Part shown: positions 8,451 to 18,078 of the stretch, piece by piece
How the letters are laid out: every line of letters begins with the position of its first letter
Numbering within the stretch: position 1 is the first letter of the stretch
Origin: Microbacterium esteraromaticum
Lineage (GTDB): Bacteria > Actinomycetota > Actinomycetes > Actinomycetales > Microbacteriaceae
Direction of reading: 5' to 3'
Assembly: GCF_028747645.1 (NCBI RefSeq)
Contig: NZ_CP118100.1
Coordinates: forward strand, 1,922,001 to 1,986,000
Length of the DNA stretch: 64,000 nt
The notes under the pieces: model-generated
The model's input: only the letters and a program-made list of their open reading frames with translations
Told to the model about the DNA's origin: nothing
The model's database searches: none
Made by a program: the position numbers and the translations under genes

Positions 8451-9424
8451 CGCGGCTCCCCCGCTCCGGCCGGCGTCGCGTCGGTCGGCGTCGCGTCGTT
8501 CGGGCGGCGCGCGACGTGCAATCGGGGGTCGATCAGTGGATGCACGAGTTCGACGATCGTGTTGATGACGACGAAGACCAGCGCGCTGAGCATGATGATG
8601 CCGGTGACGACCGGCAGGTCACGATCAAGAATCGCGGTGAGGGTGACCCGGCCCAGGCCGGGGCGCGCGAACACCGTCTCGACGAGCACCGCGCCGCCCA
8701 GCAGCGACCCGACGAGATAGGCGGTCAGCGTCAAGGCACCGGATGCCCCGTGCCGCAGAGTGTGTACGAGGGTCAGCCGCACCGGCCCAGCGCCTCGCGC
8801 GCGCACCGTCTCGGCGAAGGGCTGCCGCTCAGCCTGCTCGATGCCGTCGCGCAGCACCTGCCCGATCAGGGCCGCCACCGGCAGCGCAAGCGTGATGGCA
8901 GGAAGCACGATCGTCGCCGGATTGCGCGTGCCCGCGACCGGGAACCATCCGAGACCGAACGCGAAGACCGACAGCAGAATCAGTCCGATCCAGAACACCG
9001 GCGATGACAGCACCACGAGCTCGACGGCGCTGGCGACGGCGCGCGGCGCGCCGCGGCGGGCCAGGAGCGCGACCGTCAGCGCGAGTACCACGCCGATCAC
9101 GAGCGCCAGCAGTGTCAGCTGCACGGTCGGGGCGAGATTCCGTCCGATCACCTCGGCTACCGGCATCCGCAATTGATACGACTCCCCGAGGTCGCCCCGC
9201 AGCAGTCCGCCGAGGTAGTCGAGGTACTGCTGCCGCGGTGGGCGAGTGAGGCCGAGTTCGTCGCGGATGCCGGCTTTCGTCGCCTCGGACACCTGCGCGA
9301 GCGGTCCGAGCATGACATCGACGGGGTCACCGGGAATCACCCGGAAGGCCAGGAACGCGAGCGTCGCCGCACCCCACAGTACGAAGACCGCGGATGCGAC
9401 GAGCTCGACGACCCGGCGGATCAC
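8447..9424 (-). CDS. Peptide ABC transporter permease, DppB type
   Basis: Inner-membrane permease of 325 residues with about six transmembrane segments. It opens with IRRVVELVASAVFVLWG and FRVIPGDPVDVML, characteristic of DppB/OppB. The coupling loop reads [22 protein letters not shown]. The start is taken as GTG at 9424 because it overlaps the binding-protein stop (GTGA) and begins at the first conserved residues. Upstream in-frame sequence is antisense to the binding-protein gene. Confidence 0.92.
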   Translation of the reverse strand: MIRRVVELVASAVFVLWGAATLAFLAFRVIPGDPVDVMLGPLAQVSEATKAGIRDELGLTRPPRQQYLDYLGGLLRGDLGESYQLRMPVAEVIGRNLAPTVQLTLLALVIGVVLALTVALLARRGAPRAVASAVELVVLSSPVFWIGLILLSVFAFGLGWFPVAGTRNPATIVLPAITLALPVAALIGQVLRDGIEQAERQPFAETVRARGAGPVRLTLVHTLRHGASGALTLTAYLVGSLLGGAVLVETVFARPGLGRVTLTAILDRDLPVVTGIIMLSALVFVVINTIVELVHPLIDPRLHVARRPNDATPTDATPAGAGEPR

Positions 9425-11064
9425 GGCGTGGCGACGGTGGCTTCGTAGAACAGCGGACGACCGTAGAGGTCGTACGTCAGCCCGTCGACGGTGGCTCCCA
9501 CGGCGGTGATGAGCGAAGGAGTGTAGAGCGGCACGATGGCAGTGTATGCCGCGTTCCACTCCTGCACCTGCTGGTAGGCCGCGTCGCGGTCCGCCTGCTG
9601 CTGGGCAGCCAGTCCCTCTTCGAGCAGCGCATCGATCTCGGCGTTGCTCACCTGCGAGGCGTTCTGGAACCCTTCGCTGTGCAGGTGGTTGCGCAGCAGG
9701 TCGGCGTCGACACCCGAGAAGCCCCAGTCGGTGATGTCGAACGTCTTGGGACCGTAGCGCTCGTTGTACGCGGCCGGCTCGAGCACGTCGCGGGTGATCT
9801 CGAACCCGACCTCGGCGAGGTCGGACTGGACGACGTTGGCCAGAGCGGTGCGGTCATCGGGAACGGGCGTCCACGCGATCCAGTCGGCGGTCAGCCGCTC
9901 GCCGTCCTTCATCCGAATGCCGTCGTCGCCTCGTTCGGTCCAGCCGGCCTCATCGAGCAGCGTGTTCGCGACGTCCTGATCGAATGCCCAGGTGCCCTCG
10001 ACGGCGGCGTCGTAGCCGGGCGTCGAGGCAGACAGCACGCTCCATGCGCGCGGGAACTGACCGTAGAAGATCTCCTCGACGGCCGTGTCGATGTCGATCG
10101 CCCTGGCGAACGCCTGGCGCACCTTCTCATCGGCGAAGACGCCGTGCTTCTCGTTGAGGAACAGCGAGTACGGCAGACCGGGGTACTCGATCGCCTCTAC
10201 CTCGACGTCGTCGGGGAGTGTTGCGACCTGGTTCGGCGGAATGTTGCTGGCGAGGTCGGCCTCGCCGCTGCCCACCACGCCTGCGCGCACCGATGCCTCC
10301 GGGAGGATCTGCACGCGCAGAGTCTCGAACGCGGCGGCGTCGTCGCCGTGCGGCCCCCACGCGTAGTCGTCGTTGCGCGAGTAGACGAGCTCCTGGTCGG
10401 GGGTGTACTCCGTCAGCACGAACGGACCGGTACCGACGTTGATGCCGGGCCCACCGGCCTTGAGCTGATCGCCGGCCTCTTCGAGCACCTTCGGCGACCA
10501 GAAGCCGAGCTGCGCGGTGCTCGCCGCCTGCAGGAACGGTGCGTAGGGCTGCGTGAAGCTGACGGCGACCTCGTACTCCCCCAGCACCTCGGTGCCCGCG
10601 TAGTAGTCGCCACCGAGCATGCTCGCCGCCTGCGCCGAGACCGTGTCGGGATCGATGATGCGATCGAAGTTCGCCTTGACGGCGGCGGCATCGAAGGGCT
10701 CCCCGTCGTGGAAGGTGACGTCGTCACGCAGGCGGAAGGTGTAGGTGGTGCCGTCCTCGGACACCGTCCAATCGGTGGCGAGCCACGGCGAAAACGATCC
10801 GTCGGCCTCTTGGAAGACGAGGGAGTCGAGCACCTGGCGCTGCACCATGCCCGACACGTCGAGCTGACTGATCTGGGGGTCCATGTGGCCGGCCGCGAGG
10901 TTCGCCCCTTCGATGGCCCAGACGAGTTCGCCGTTCGGGTCGGCGGCGCCCTGTGCGTCGTTCTGACCGTCGGAGGCTGGGCCGGCGCAGGCGGAGAGCA
11001 GAAGGGCGGATGCTGCGGCGAGCGCCGCGAGCGGAAGAAGTCGGCGCACGGTGGATGCGGGCAT
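9421..11064 (-). CDS. Peptide-binding lipoprotein of the ABC importer
   Basis: Extracytoplasmic solute-binding protein, family 5, 547 residues. A signal peptide with a lipobox (LLSAC, lipidated Cys26) anchors it to the membrane. Family hallmarks include YTFRLRDDVTFHDGEPFDAAAVKANFDRI and later VRQAFARAIDIDTAVEEI (each only partly quoted). The ATG at 11064 is preceded by GAGG. It is the first gene of the four-gene importer. A minus-strand TAGACT (11103-11098) is a promoter candidate. Confidence 0.93.
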   Translation of the reverse strand: MPASTVRRLLPLAALAAASALLLSACAGPASDGQNDAQGAADPNGELVWAIEGANLAAGHMDPQISQLDVSGMVQRQVLDSLVFQEADGSFSPWLATDWTVSEDGTTYTFRLRDDVTFHDGEPFDAAAVKANFDRIIDPDTVSAQAASMLGGDYYAGTEVLGEYEVAVSFTQPYAPFLQAASTAQLGFWSPKVLEEAGDQLKAGGPGINVGTGPFVLTEYTPDQELVYSRNDDYAWGPHGDDAAAFETLRVQILPEASVRAGVVGSGEADLASNIPPNQVATLPDDVEVEAIEYPGLPYSLFLNEKHGVFADEKVRQAFARAIDIDTAVEEIFYGQFPRAWSVLSASTPGYDAAVEGTWAFDQDVANTLLDEAGWTERGDDGIRMKDGERLTADWIAWTPVPDDRTALANVVQSDLAEVGFEITRDVLEPAAYNERYGPKTFDITDWGFSGVDADLLRNHLHSEGFQNASQVSNAEIDALLEEGLAAQQQADRDAAYQQVQEWNAAYTAIVPLYTPSLITAVGATVDGLTYDLYGRPLFYEATVATP

Positions 11065-11244
11065 AGTGATCCTCAGGAAGAAGAGACGGGTTAGCCCAAG
11101 TCTACCGTCGATTCTTGGACACCGTCGATATATCACCGCGGGTGGCCGGCGTCGCCCCATCGAGCGCGCCCGGTAGACTGACCCGACAACCCACACTCAG
11201 GCACGCTCACACAGTGCCGCACACATCGCTCGAAGGAGACCTCC
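11065..11244. promoter_or_regulatory. Divergent promoter region of the peptide importer and valS
   Basis: Holds TAGACT on the minus strand (11103-11098) for the importer and TAGACT on the plus strand (11174-11179) for valS. No convincing -35 box accompanies either. The valS leader is about 60 bases with GGAG at its end. No T-box core was found here. Confidence 0.4.
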
Positions 11245-13833
11245 ATGTCCAGCATTCCCGACAAGCCCGCACTCGAAGGTCTCGAAGCGAAGTGGGGCGA
11301 GGCCTGGTCCGAGCAGGGCACCTACCTGTTCGATCGTGCACGTGCGACCGGATCCGGCCGAGACGGCGTCTACTCGATCGACACTCCCCCGCCGACGGCG
11401 TCGGGCAGCCTGCACATCGGCCACGTGTTCTCGTACACCCACACCGACATCACGGCGCGCTTCGAGCGCATGCGCGGCAAGAACGTCTTCTACCCGATGG
11501 GATGGGATGACAACGGCCTGCCCACCGAGCGCCGCGTGCAGAACTATTACGGTGTGCGCTGCGATCCCTCCCTCGCGTACGACCCCGACTTCACTCCCCC
11601 GCTCGAGGGCGGCGGCAAGTCCTCGCGCGCGGCCGACCAGATGCCGATCAGCCGCCGCAACTTCATCGAGCTGTGCGAGAAGCTGACCGTCGAGGACGAG
11701 AAGCACTTCGAGGCGCTGTTCCGCCAGCTCGGCCTGAGCGTCGATTGGACCCAGTCGTACCGCACTATCTCGGACGACACGATCCGCCAGAGCCAGCTCG
11801 CGTTCCTGCGCAACCTGGAGCGGGGCGAGGCGTACCAGTCGCTCGCGCCGACACTGTGGGACATCGACTTCCGTTCGGCGATCGCCCAGGCTGAGCTTGA
11901 GGACCGCGACCAGCAGGCCGCCTATCACACCATCGAGTTCCCCTTCGCCGACGGCTCGGGTTCGATCGCGGTCGACACGACGCGCCCTGAACTGCTGCCG
12001 GCGTGCATCGCGATCGTCACCCACCCCGAGGGGCCGCACAAGCACCTCATCGGCACAAAGGTGCGCACGCCGTTCTTCGGCGCCGAGATCGAGATCCACG
12101 GGCACCACCTCGCCCTGGCCGACAAGGGCACCGGGGCCGCGATGGTCTGCACGTTCGGCGACGTGACCGACATCGTGTGGTGGCGCGAGCTGCGCACGAC
12201 GGCCGGCGCCGAGCTGCCGAACATGACGACCATCGGGCTGGACGGACGCTTCCTTCCCGAAGCCCCCGAAACCGTGGCGGATGCCGACGCCCGCACCTGG
12301 TATGCCGAGAGCATGGCGGGCAAGACGGTGTTCAGCGCTCGCAAGGCGCTGGTTGAGAAGCTGCAGGAGACCGGCGACATGACGGCGGTCGGCAAGCCCT
12401 TCAACCACGCCGTGAAGTTCTTCGAGAAGGGCGATCGCCCGCTCGAGATCGTCTCGACACGTCAGTGGTACATCCGCAACGGCGCACGAGACGCCGAACT
12501 GCGCGACCGGCTCGTCGAGCACGGGCGCGAGCTGGCCTGGCACCCCGACTTCATGCGGGTGCGCTACGAGAACTGGGTCGGCGGCCTGACCGGCGACTGG
12601 CTCGTCTCGCGTCAGCGATTCTTCGGTGTTCCGATTCCGGTCTGGTACGCCCTCGACGAGAACGGCGAGCGCGACTACGACCGCGTGCTCGTTCCGACGA
12701 CTGCTCAGCTGCCGATCGATCCGACCACCGATGTGCCCGACGGGTACACCGAGCAGCAGCGCGGTGTCGCGGGCGGTTTCGATGCTGAGAAGGACATCTT
12801 CGACACCTGGGCGACGTCCTCGCTCACGCCGCAGCTGGCCGGTGGCTGGCAGCGCGATGAGGACCTCTGGAACCTCGTGGCGCCGTTCGACCTGCGTCCG
12901 CAGGGCCAGGACATCATCCGCACCTGGCTGTTCTCGACGATGCTGCGCTCGACGCTTGAAGACCACCGGTCGCCGTGGCGCAACGCGGCGATCTCGGGCT
13001 TCATCGTCGACCCCGACCGCAAGAAGATGTCCAAGTCGAAGGGCAACGTCGTCACCCCGGCCGACATCCTCGACAAGCACGGCTCCGACGCGGTGCGCTA
13101 CTGGTCGGCGTCGAGCCGTCTCGGAATGGACGCGGCGTTCGACCCGCAGAATCCCACGCAGGTGAAGATCGGTCGCCGCCTGGCGATCAAGATCCTCAAC
13201 GCGGCGAAGTTCGTGCTGTCGTTCCCGGTCCCCGAGGGCGCTGAGGTCACGCACGCACTCGATGCGTCGATGCTCACCGCACTGGACGCCGTCGTGCGCG
13301 ACGCGACCAAGGCCTACGAGAACTACGACCAGGCCAAGGCGCTGGAGGTCACCGAGGCGTTCTTCTGGACCTTCTGCGACGACTACCTGGAGCTGGTGAA
13401 GGAACGCGCCTACGACCAGACGGACGTCGGTCAGGCATCCGCCGCCCTGGCGCTGCGCCTGGCACTGTCGACGCTGCTGCGCCTGCTGGCGCCGATCGTG
13501 TCGTTCGCGACCGAGGAGGCGTGGTCGTGGTTCGAAGAGGGTTCGATCCACACCGCCGCATGGCCGTCCCCGCTGGGCATCGACGGTGACACCGCGGTGC
13601 TCGACGCCGCCAGCGAGGCGCTGATCGGCATCCGCCGCGCGAAGACCGAGGCCAAGGCCTCGCAGAAGACTCCGGTGGCCAGCGCCACGATCGCCGCCCC
13701 GGCGGCGAAGGTCGAGGCGCTGCGCGCCGTGGCCGATGATCTGCGTGCGGTCGGGCGCATCGCCGAGCTGAGCTTCGCGGATGCCGACGAGCTGACGGTC
13801 ACGGCCATCGAGCTCGCCCCGGTGGAGGCGTGA
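11245..13833 (+). CDS. valS: Valyl-tRNA synthetase
   Basis: Class I synthetase of 862 residues charging tRNA-Val. HIGH is at residues 57-60 in TASGSLHIGH, and KMSKS at 594-598 in DRKKMSKSKGN. A CP1 editing domain lies between, and a helical anticodon-binding domain follows. It is shorter than E. coli ValS (951 residues), and the KKMSKSKGN and DDNGLPTERR contexts match the archaeal-like short form common in Micrococcales. A good ribosome-binding site (GAAGGAG) precedes the ATG. The stop overlaps the start of the next small gene. Confidence 0.96.
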   Translation: MSSIPDKPALEGLEAKWGEAWSEQGTYLFDRARATGSGRDGVYSIDTPPPTASGSLHIGHVFSYTHTDITARFERMRGKNVFYPMGWDDNGLPTERRVQNYYGVRCDPSLAYDPDFTPPLEGGGKSSRAADQMPISRRNFIELCEKLTVEDEKHFEALFRQLGLSVDWTQSYRTISDDTIRQSQLAFLRNLERGEAYQSLAPTLWDIDFRSAIAQAELEDRDQQAAYHTIEFPFADGSGSIAVDTTRPELLPACIAIVTHPEGPHKHLIGTKVRTPFFGAEIEIHGHHLALADKGTGAAMVCTFGDVTDIVWWRELRTTAGAELPNMTTIGLDGRFLPEAPETVADADARTWYAESMAGKTVFSARKALVEKLQETGDMTAVGKPFNHAVKFFEKGDRPLEIVSTRQWYIRNGARDAELRDRLVEHGRELAWHPDFMRVRYENWVGGLTGDWLVSRQRFFGVPIPVWYALDENGERDYDRVLVPTTAQLPIDPTTDVPDGYTEQQRGVAGGFDAEKDIFDTWATSSLTPQLAGGWQRDEDLWNLVAPFDLRPQGQDIIRTWLFSTMLRSTLEDHRSPWRNAAISGFIVDPDRKKMSKSKGNVVTPADILDKHGSDAVRYWSASSRLGMDAAFDPQNPTQVKIGRRLAIKILNAAKFVLSFPVPEGAEVTHALDASMLTALDAVVRDATKAYENYDQAKALEVTEAFFWTFCDDYLELVKERAYDQTDVGQASAALALRLALSTLLRLLAPIVSFATEEAWSWFEEGSIHTAAWPSPLGIDGDTAVLDAASEALIGIRRAKTEAKASQKTPVASATIAAPAAKVEALRAVADDLRAVGRIAELSFADADELTVTAIELAPVEA

Positions 13834-14048
13834 TGCAACTCGGCACGCGCTGGGCGACCGGGGCGAAGCCGCCGGCATCCGTGCCGGCCGAACTGCACCC
13901 TGCGATCACCGAGGTCGAGGCGCGGGGCCTGACCGGGCACTGGACCCTCACCTGGCTGGAGGGCCGGCCGATCGCCGAGCTCGACGCCGGGTGGGAGGTT
14001 CTGCTCAGCGCGACGGGCGAGGTCATCGCACGCCCGTTCGAAGACTGA
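13833..14048 (+). CDS. Small conserved-looking protein coupled to valS
   Basis: Acidic protein of 71 residues with no recognised motif. Two Trp-containing stretches (LTGHWTLTWLEG and LDAGWEVLL) and alternating hydrophobics suggest a small beta fold. The ATG at 13833 overlaps the valS stop (TGATG), so its translation depends on valS. Codon use matches its neighbours. The function is unknown. Confidence 0.7.
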   Translation: MQLGTRWATGAKPPASVPAELHPAITEVEARGLTGHWTLTWLEGRPIAELDAGWEVLLSATGEVIARPFED

Positions 14049-14049
14049 A

Positions 14050-14129
14050 CCGACACCCCCACTTCACGCCGAGACCCCGTGCTGCAGACGTCTGCAGCAC
14101 GGGGTCTCGGCGATAACACGGGGTGTCGG
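14050..14129. terminator. 80-base nested palindrome, probable bidirectional terminator
   Basis: An inner perfect 46-base palindrome (14067-14112) and outer 10-base arms (14050-14059 and 14120-14129) share one exact centre, separated by unpaired 7-base strands. It lies between the convergent valS and kbl transcription units. No T-tract follows, as is common for actinobacterial terminators. Confidence 0.7.
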
Positions 14130-14159
14130 CGAGTGCCTCACCTCATGGCAGCGACAGCG

Positions 14160-15338
14160 TCAGCTCACGGCGGCGCGTGCCGCGACGAACGCCGCCACAC
14201 AGCGCTCGACCTGCTCGGGCGTGTGCGCCGCCGAGAGCTGCACGCGGATGCGCGCCAGCCCCCGCGGAACGACCGGGAAGCTGAACGCCGTGACATACAC
14301 GCCCTGCTTCTGCATCTCGTCGGCGATGCGAGCCGTCAGCGCGGCGTCACCGAACATCACGGGGACGATCGGGTGCTCGCCCGGCAGCAGCTCGAAGCCC
14401 TCTTCGGTCATGCGGGCGCGGAACAGCGCGGCGTTCTCGCGCAGACGGGCGCGAAGATCGGCCGACCCCTCGACGAGGTCGAGCGCCGTCAGCGTTCCGG
14501 CGACGATCGACGGCGCCAGCGTGTTCGAGAACAGGTACGGGCGCGAGCGCTGGCGCAGCAGGGCGACGATCTCGCGGTGCGCGGCGACGTATCCACCCGA
14601 GGCCCCGCCGAGCGCCTTGCCGAAGGTACCGGTGTAGATGTCGACCCGCCCTTCGACGCCGCACAGCTCGGGCGTGCCACGGCCGTGCTCACCGACGAAC
14701 CCGACGGCGTGCGAGTCGTCGACGAAGACGAGCGCGTCGTACCGCTCGGCGAGGTCGCAGATCTCCTGCAAGGGGGCGATGTAGCCGTCCATCGAGAACA
14801 CGCCATCGGTGACGATGACGCGGAAGCGGGCATCCGAAGCCGCCTTCAGCTGCTCTTCGAGATCGGCCATGTCGCGGTTGCGGTAGCGCAGACGGCGTGC
14901 CTTCGACAGGCGGATGCCGTCGATGATCGACGCGTGGTTGAGTTCGTCCGAGATGATGGCGTCCTCGGCCGTGAACAGCGTCTCGAACACACCGCCGTTG
15001 GCGTCGAAGCACGACGAGTACAGGATCGCGTCGTCGGTACCGAGGAAGCCGGCGAGGCGACGTTCGAGCTCGAGGTGCTGGTCCTGGGTACCGCAGATGA
15101 AGCGCACGCTGGCGAGGCCGTAGCCCCAGGTGTCGAGCGAGCCCTTCGCGGCCGCGAGGATGCGCGGGTCGTCGGCGAGACCGAGGTAGTTGTTCGCGCA
15201 GAAGTTGAGCACCTGCGCGCCGCCGGTCGTGATCTCTGCCTGCTGCGGACCCGCGATGCCGCGCTCGCGCTTGGTCAGCCCGGCTGCTTCGATACCCGCG
15301 AGCTCATCGGCGAGGTGGTTCTTGAAGGTGGTATACAT
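14160..15338 (-). CDS. kbl: Glycine C-acetyltransferase (2-amino-3-ketobutyrate CoA ligase)
   Basis: PLP enzyme of 392 residues, alpha-oxoamine synthase family. It cleaves 2-amino-3-ketobutyrate with CoA to glycine and acetyl-CoA. Visible signatures are [13 protein letters not shown] near the N-terminus, the PLP aspartate region [11 protein letters not shown], and the Schiff-base lysine in [14 protein letters not shown]. It starts eight bases after the tdh stop, so it is in the same operon and catalyses the next step. Confidence 0.95.
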   Translation of the reverse strand: MYTTFKNHLADELAGIEAAGLTKRERGIAGPQQAEITTGGAQVLNFCANNYLGLADDPRILAAAKGSLDTWGYGLASVRFICGTQDQHLELERRLAGFLGTDDAILYSSCFDANGGVFETLFTAEDAIISDELNHASIIDGIRLSKARRLRYRNRDMADLEEQLKAASDARFRVIVTDGVFSMDGYIAPLQEICDLAERYDALVFVDDSHAVGFVGEHGRGTPELCGVEGRVDIYTGTFGKALGGASGGYVAAHREIVALLRQRSRPYLFSNTLAPSIVAGTLTALDLVEGSADLRARLRENAALFRARMTEEGFELLPGEHPIVPVMFGDAALTARIADEMQKQGVYVTAFSFPVVPRGLARIRVQLSAAHTPEQVERCVAAFVAARAAVS

Positions 15339-15346
15339 GTCGGCTC

Positions 15347-16390
15347 CTACAGCTCAGTCCAGTCGAGGATGATCTTGCCCGTGCCGGCGGCCTCGGCGGC
15401 GGCGAAGCCCCGCTCCCAGTCGCGCGCGGGAATACAGTCCGCGATCACACGGCTGATCGAATCGCGCAGCGTCGCGCTGGTGTGCAGCATGGCGCCCATC
15501 GCGTTCCAGGTCTCGAACATCTCGCGACCGTAGATGCCCTTGATGGTGAGCATATGGGTGACGAGCTTGCCCCAGTCGATGTCGAATCCGCTGCTGGGGA
15601 GCCCCAGCATGGCGATCTGGCCCCCGTGCTTCATGTTGTCGATCATCGCGGGCAGCGCGGTGGGTGCACCACTCATCTCAAAGCCGATGTCGAAGCCCTC
15701 GCGCATGCCCAGCGAGCGCTGGGCTTCGCGGATGTCCTGCTGAGAGACGTCGATGACCTCATCGGCCCCCATGACCTTGGCCATCTCCAGGCGCGGTGCG
15801 CTGACATCGGTCGCGACGATGTAGCGGGCACCGGCGTGGCGCGCCACGGCGATCGACATCAGTCCGATCGGCCCGCAGCCGGTGACCAGCACGTCCTCGC
15901 CGACGACACGATAGGTCAGGGCGGTGTGCACGGCGTTGCCGAGCGGGTCGAAGATCGCGCCGAGCTCGGGGGTGACGTCATCGTGGTGCACCCAGACGTT
16001 CGTCGCCGGCAACGAGAGGTACTCGGCGAATGCGCCGTCGCGCTGCAGGCCCAGACCGATGGTGCGGATGCACATCTGGCGACGTCCGGCACGGCAGTTG
16101 CGGCAGGTGCCGCAGACGATGTGTCCCTCGCCCGAGACGCGGTCGCCGACGGCGATGTCGTGCACGAGCGGACCGACCTCGACGACCTCGCCGTAGAACT
16201 CGTGTCCGGGGATCAGCGGTGCCTCGATGGCGGATGCCGCCCAATCGTCCCACCGTCGGATGTGCAGGTCGGTGCCGCAGATGCCGGTGCGCAGCACGCG
16301 GATCACGACCTCGCCGGTACCCGCCACCGGATCCGGCCGATCGACCATCTCCAGTCCTTCATGCGGACCGCTCTTGAAAAGTGCCTTCAT
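15347..16390 (-). CDS. tdh: L-threonine 3-dehydrogenase
   Basis: Zinc-dependent medium-chain dehydrogenase of 347 residues, oxidising L-threonine to 2-amino-3-ketobutyrate with NAD. Catalytic zinc ligands are Cys38 in GICGTDLH and His63-Glu64 in PGHEFYGE, at the same numbers as in E. coli TDH. The structural-zinc cysteines lie in [15 protein letters not shown]. The Rossmann motif is [11 protein letters not shown]. The first gene of tdh-kbl, it is divergent from a LysR regulator that may control it. Confidence 0.95.
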   Translation of the reverse strand: MKALFKSGPHEGLEMVDRPDPVAGTGEVVIRVLRTGICGTDLHIRRWDDWAASAIEAPLIPGHEFYGEVVEVGPLVHDIAVGDRVSGEGHIVCGTCRNCRAGRRQMCIRTIGLGLQRDGAFAEYLSLPATNVWVHHDDVTPELGAIFDPLGNAVHTALTYRVVGEDVLVTGCGPIGLMSIAVARHAGARYIVATDVSAPRLEMAKVMGADEVIDVSQQDIREAQRSLGMREGFDIGFEMSGAPTALPAMIDNMKHGGQIAMLGLPSSGFDIDWGKLVTHMLTIKGIYGREMFETWNAMGAMLHTSATLRDSISRVIADCIPARDWERGFAAAEAAGTGKIILDWTEL

Positions 16391-16459
16391 ACTTCGATTT
16401 CACTCCACCCGACGTTGTAGAGCAATCACCAAACACTGCACTGTGGATTAAGCGAGAAC

Positions 16460-16465
16460 TAAACT
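16460..16465 (+). promoter_or_regulatory. Probable -10 element of the LysR gene
   Basis: TAAACT lies six bases before the ATG at 16472, implying a leaderless transcript. The 81-base divergent region to tdh is where a LysR protein would bind. No convincing dyad was singled out. Confidence 0.45.
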
Positions 16466-16471
16466 TTGGGC

Positions 16472-17380
16472 ATGGAACTCCATCAGCTGCAGATCCTTCG
16501 TGAGCTCGGCACCCTGGGCAGCGTCACCGCCGTTGCCGAAGCACTGCGCGTGACCCCCTCGGCCGTGTCACAGCAGCTGACCGCTCTGCAACGGGGCTTC
16601 CGCACGCCGCTGACACGCAAGCAGGGACGCACCCTGGCGCTCACCGCAGCCGGTGAGGTGCTCGCCGCCGCCGGCGCTGAGGCCATCGATGCCATGGCCG
16701 CCGCACGCAGCGCACTCGACGAGTACGAGCAGGACAGCACGGGAACCGTCACCATCAGCGGCTTCCACAGCGTTGGGCAGGCACTGTTCGGCGCCCTGTT
16801 GCGCGAACTGTCATCTGCCGAGGCCACACCGGCGGTGCAGCTGACCGACGAGGACGTCGCGCAGAACGAGTTCCCCGCGCTCACCGCCCGATACGACCTC
16901 GTGCTCGCGCACCGCATGGAGCATTCACCGCCCTGGCCGACACAGGGCATCCGCAGTCTCACCCTCGTGCGCGAGCCGCTCGACATCGCCGTCGCCGTCA
17001 CCCACCCGCTGGCGGGGCGTGCGGCGGTCACCGCCGCCGACATCGCCGGAGAACGCTGGGTCACCAGCCGGGTCGGATACTCCCCCGACGATGTGCTCGG
17101 CGCGATCGCGGCCGTCGCAAATCGATCCCCGCAGGTGCAGCACCGCATCAATGACTACGGCGCCGTCGCCGCCGTGGTCGCCGCGGGTGACGCGATCGGC
17201 ATGCTGCCGCGTTTCACCTCACGCAGCGTCGACGACCGCGACATCGTGCGACTGCCGTTGCGGGGCGTCGGCAACCATCGCCTCATCGATGTACTGGCAC
17301 GCCCCGAGACGCTCCGGCGGCGTAGTGTACGCGTCGTGGTCGACGGACTGCAGCAGGTGATGGCGCGCCTGAGTGAATGA
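16472..17380 (+). CDS. LysR-family transcriptional regulator
   Basis: DNA-binding regulator of 302 residues. The N-terminal winged helix-turn-helix covers about residues 1-60 (LGSVTAVAEALRVTPSAVSQ), followed by a linker helix and a periplasmic-binding-like effector domain. It is divergent from tdh-kbl, the usual arrangement for a LysR regulator and its target, so threonine or glycine catabolism is the likely target (inference). The ATG at 16472 is chosen over a TTG six bases upstream because of the conserved MELHQL start. Confidence 0.88.
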   Translation: MELHQLQILRELGTLGSVTAVAEALRVTPSAVSQQLTALQRGFRTPLTRKQGRTLALTAAGEVLAAAGAEAIDAMAAARSALDEYEQDSTGTVTISGFHSVGQALFGALLRELSSAEATPAVQLTDEDVAQNEFPALTARYDLVLAHRMEHSPPWPTQGIRSLTLVREPLDIAVAVTHPLAGRAAVTAADIAGERWVTSRVGYSPDDVLGAIAAVANRSPQVQHRINDYGAVAAVVAAGDAIGMLPRFTSRSVDDRDIVRLPLRGVGNHRLIDVLARPETLRRRSVRVVVDGLQQVMARLSE

Positions 17381-17388
17381 GAGAGTCC

Positions 17389-17460
17389 TCATACACGCCT
17401 CATCCTGAACTCATCCCGAGTCGTCATCGTGAATTCATCAACGTTCACGAGGAGTTCACC
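17389..17460 (+). promoter_or_regulatory. Seven phased TCA half-sites, putative OmpR/PhoB-type operator array
   Basis: TCA begins at 17389, 17400, 17411, 17424, 17435, 17445 and 17456, giving steps of 11, 11, 13, 11, 10 and 11 bases. Five units continue as TCAT and the last two as TCAC. The array fills almost the whole gap between the lysR stop and the DUF4956 start and includes the ribosome-binding site GAGGAG. Direct repeats at 11-base phase are the binding pattern of PhoP/PhoB-type response regulators. Confidence 0.6.
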
Positions 17461-18078
17461 ATGATCACCACGATCGCCATCGCCACCAACGTCGCAGCCA
17501 TCACCGTGCTCGCCTACGCGCTGTACTTCCGGCGCCACCGCCGGCGCGACCTGATGCTGTCGTACGTCGCCCTGAACACCGGTGTGATGGCCGTGACCAT
17601 CGCGCTGAGCTCGGTCGAGGCGGGCATCGGCCTCGGGCTGGGCTTGTTCGGCATCCTGTCGATCATCCGCCTGCGCTCGGACCAGATCACCCAGCAGGAG
17701 ATCGCGTACTACTTCACCGCCCTGGCGCTCGGCCTTCTGGCCGGTCTGCGGCCCGAACCCGCGTGGCTCATGCCCCTGCTGTCGGCACTGATGCTGATCG
17801 TGATGGCCGTCGTCGACAGCCCCCTGCTGGCGCGCAACCACCGCCGTCAGACGCTGACCCTCGACCGCGCCTACGCCGATGAGACCGAGCTGAGGGCCGC
17901 CGTCGCAGCTCTGCTGGGAGCCTCGACCGTCCGCGTGGAGCTGCTGGAGCTCGACCTGGTGCGCGAGACCACCGTCGTCGACGTGCGCTACCGCCGCGAC
18001 CCCGCTCGCCCCACCGGTCGCCCGACGGCCGACCAGCGCCTGGTCGCCGAGACCGCCGCTGATCGGATGCCCGCATGA
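17461..18078 (+). CDS. DUF4956 membrane protein
   Basis: Integral membrane protein of 205 residues with about four or five hydrophobic segments (around 1-20, 36-55, 60-75, 85-105 and 110-125). A conserved segment LFGILSIIRLRSDQITQQEIAYYF precedes a soluble C-terminal domain. DUF4956 proteins are typically encoded beside VTC-domain genes, as here. The start at 17461 is favoured by GAGGAG six bases upstream and the hydrophobic start. An in-frame ATG at 17377 overlaps the lysR stop (ATGA) and would add 28 polar residues, which seems less likely. It overlaps the next gene by four bases. Confidence 0.82.
   Translation: MITTIAIATNVAAITVLAYALYFRRHRRRDLMLSYVALNTGVMAVTIALSSVEAGIGLGLGLFGILSIIRLRSDQITQQEIAYYFTALALGLLAGLRPEPAWLMPLLSALMLIVMAVVDSPLLARNHRRQTLTLDRAYADETELRAAVAALLGASTVRVELLELDLVRETTVVDVRYRRDPARPTGRPTADQRLVAETAADRMPA

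Noticed and set aside
11065..11244. T-box leader on valS
   Set aside because: No TGGTACCGCG-type core in the leader.
11197..13878. An 893-codon minus-strand open frame antisense to valS
   Set aside because: Mirror of the valS codon pattern, with low-complexity Arg/Gly/Asp composition and no start signals.
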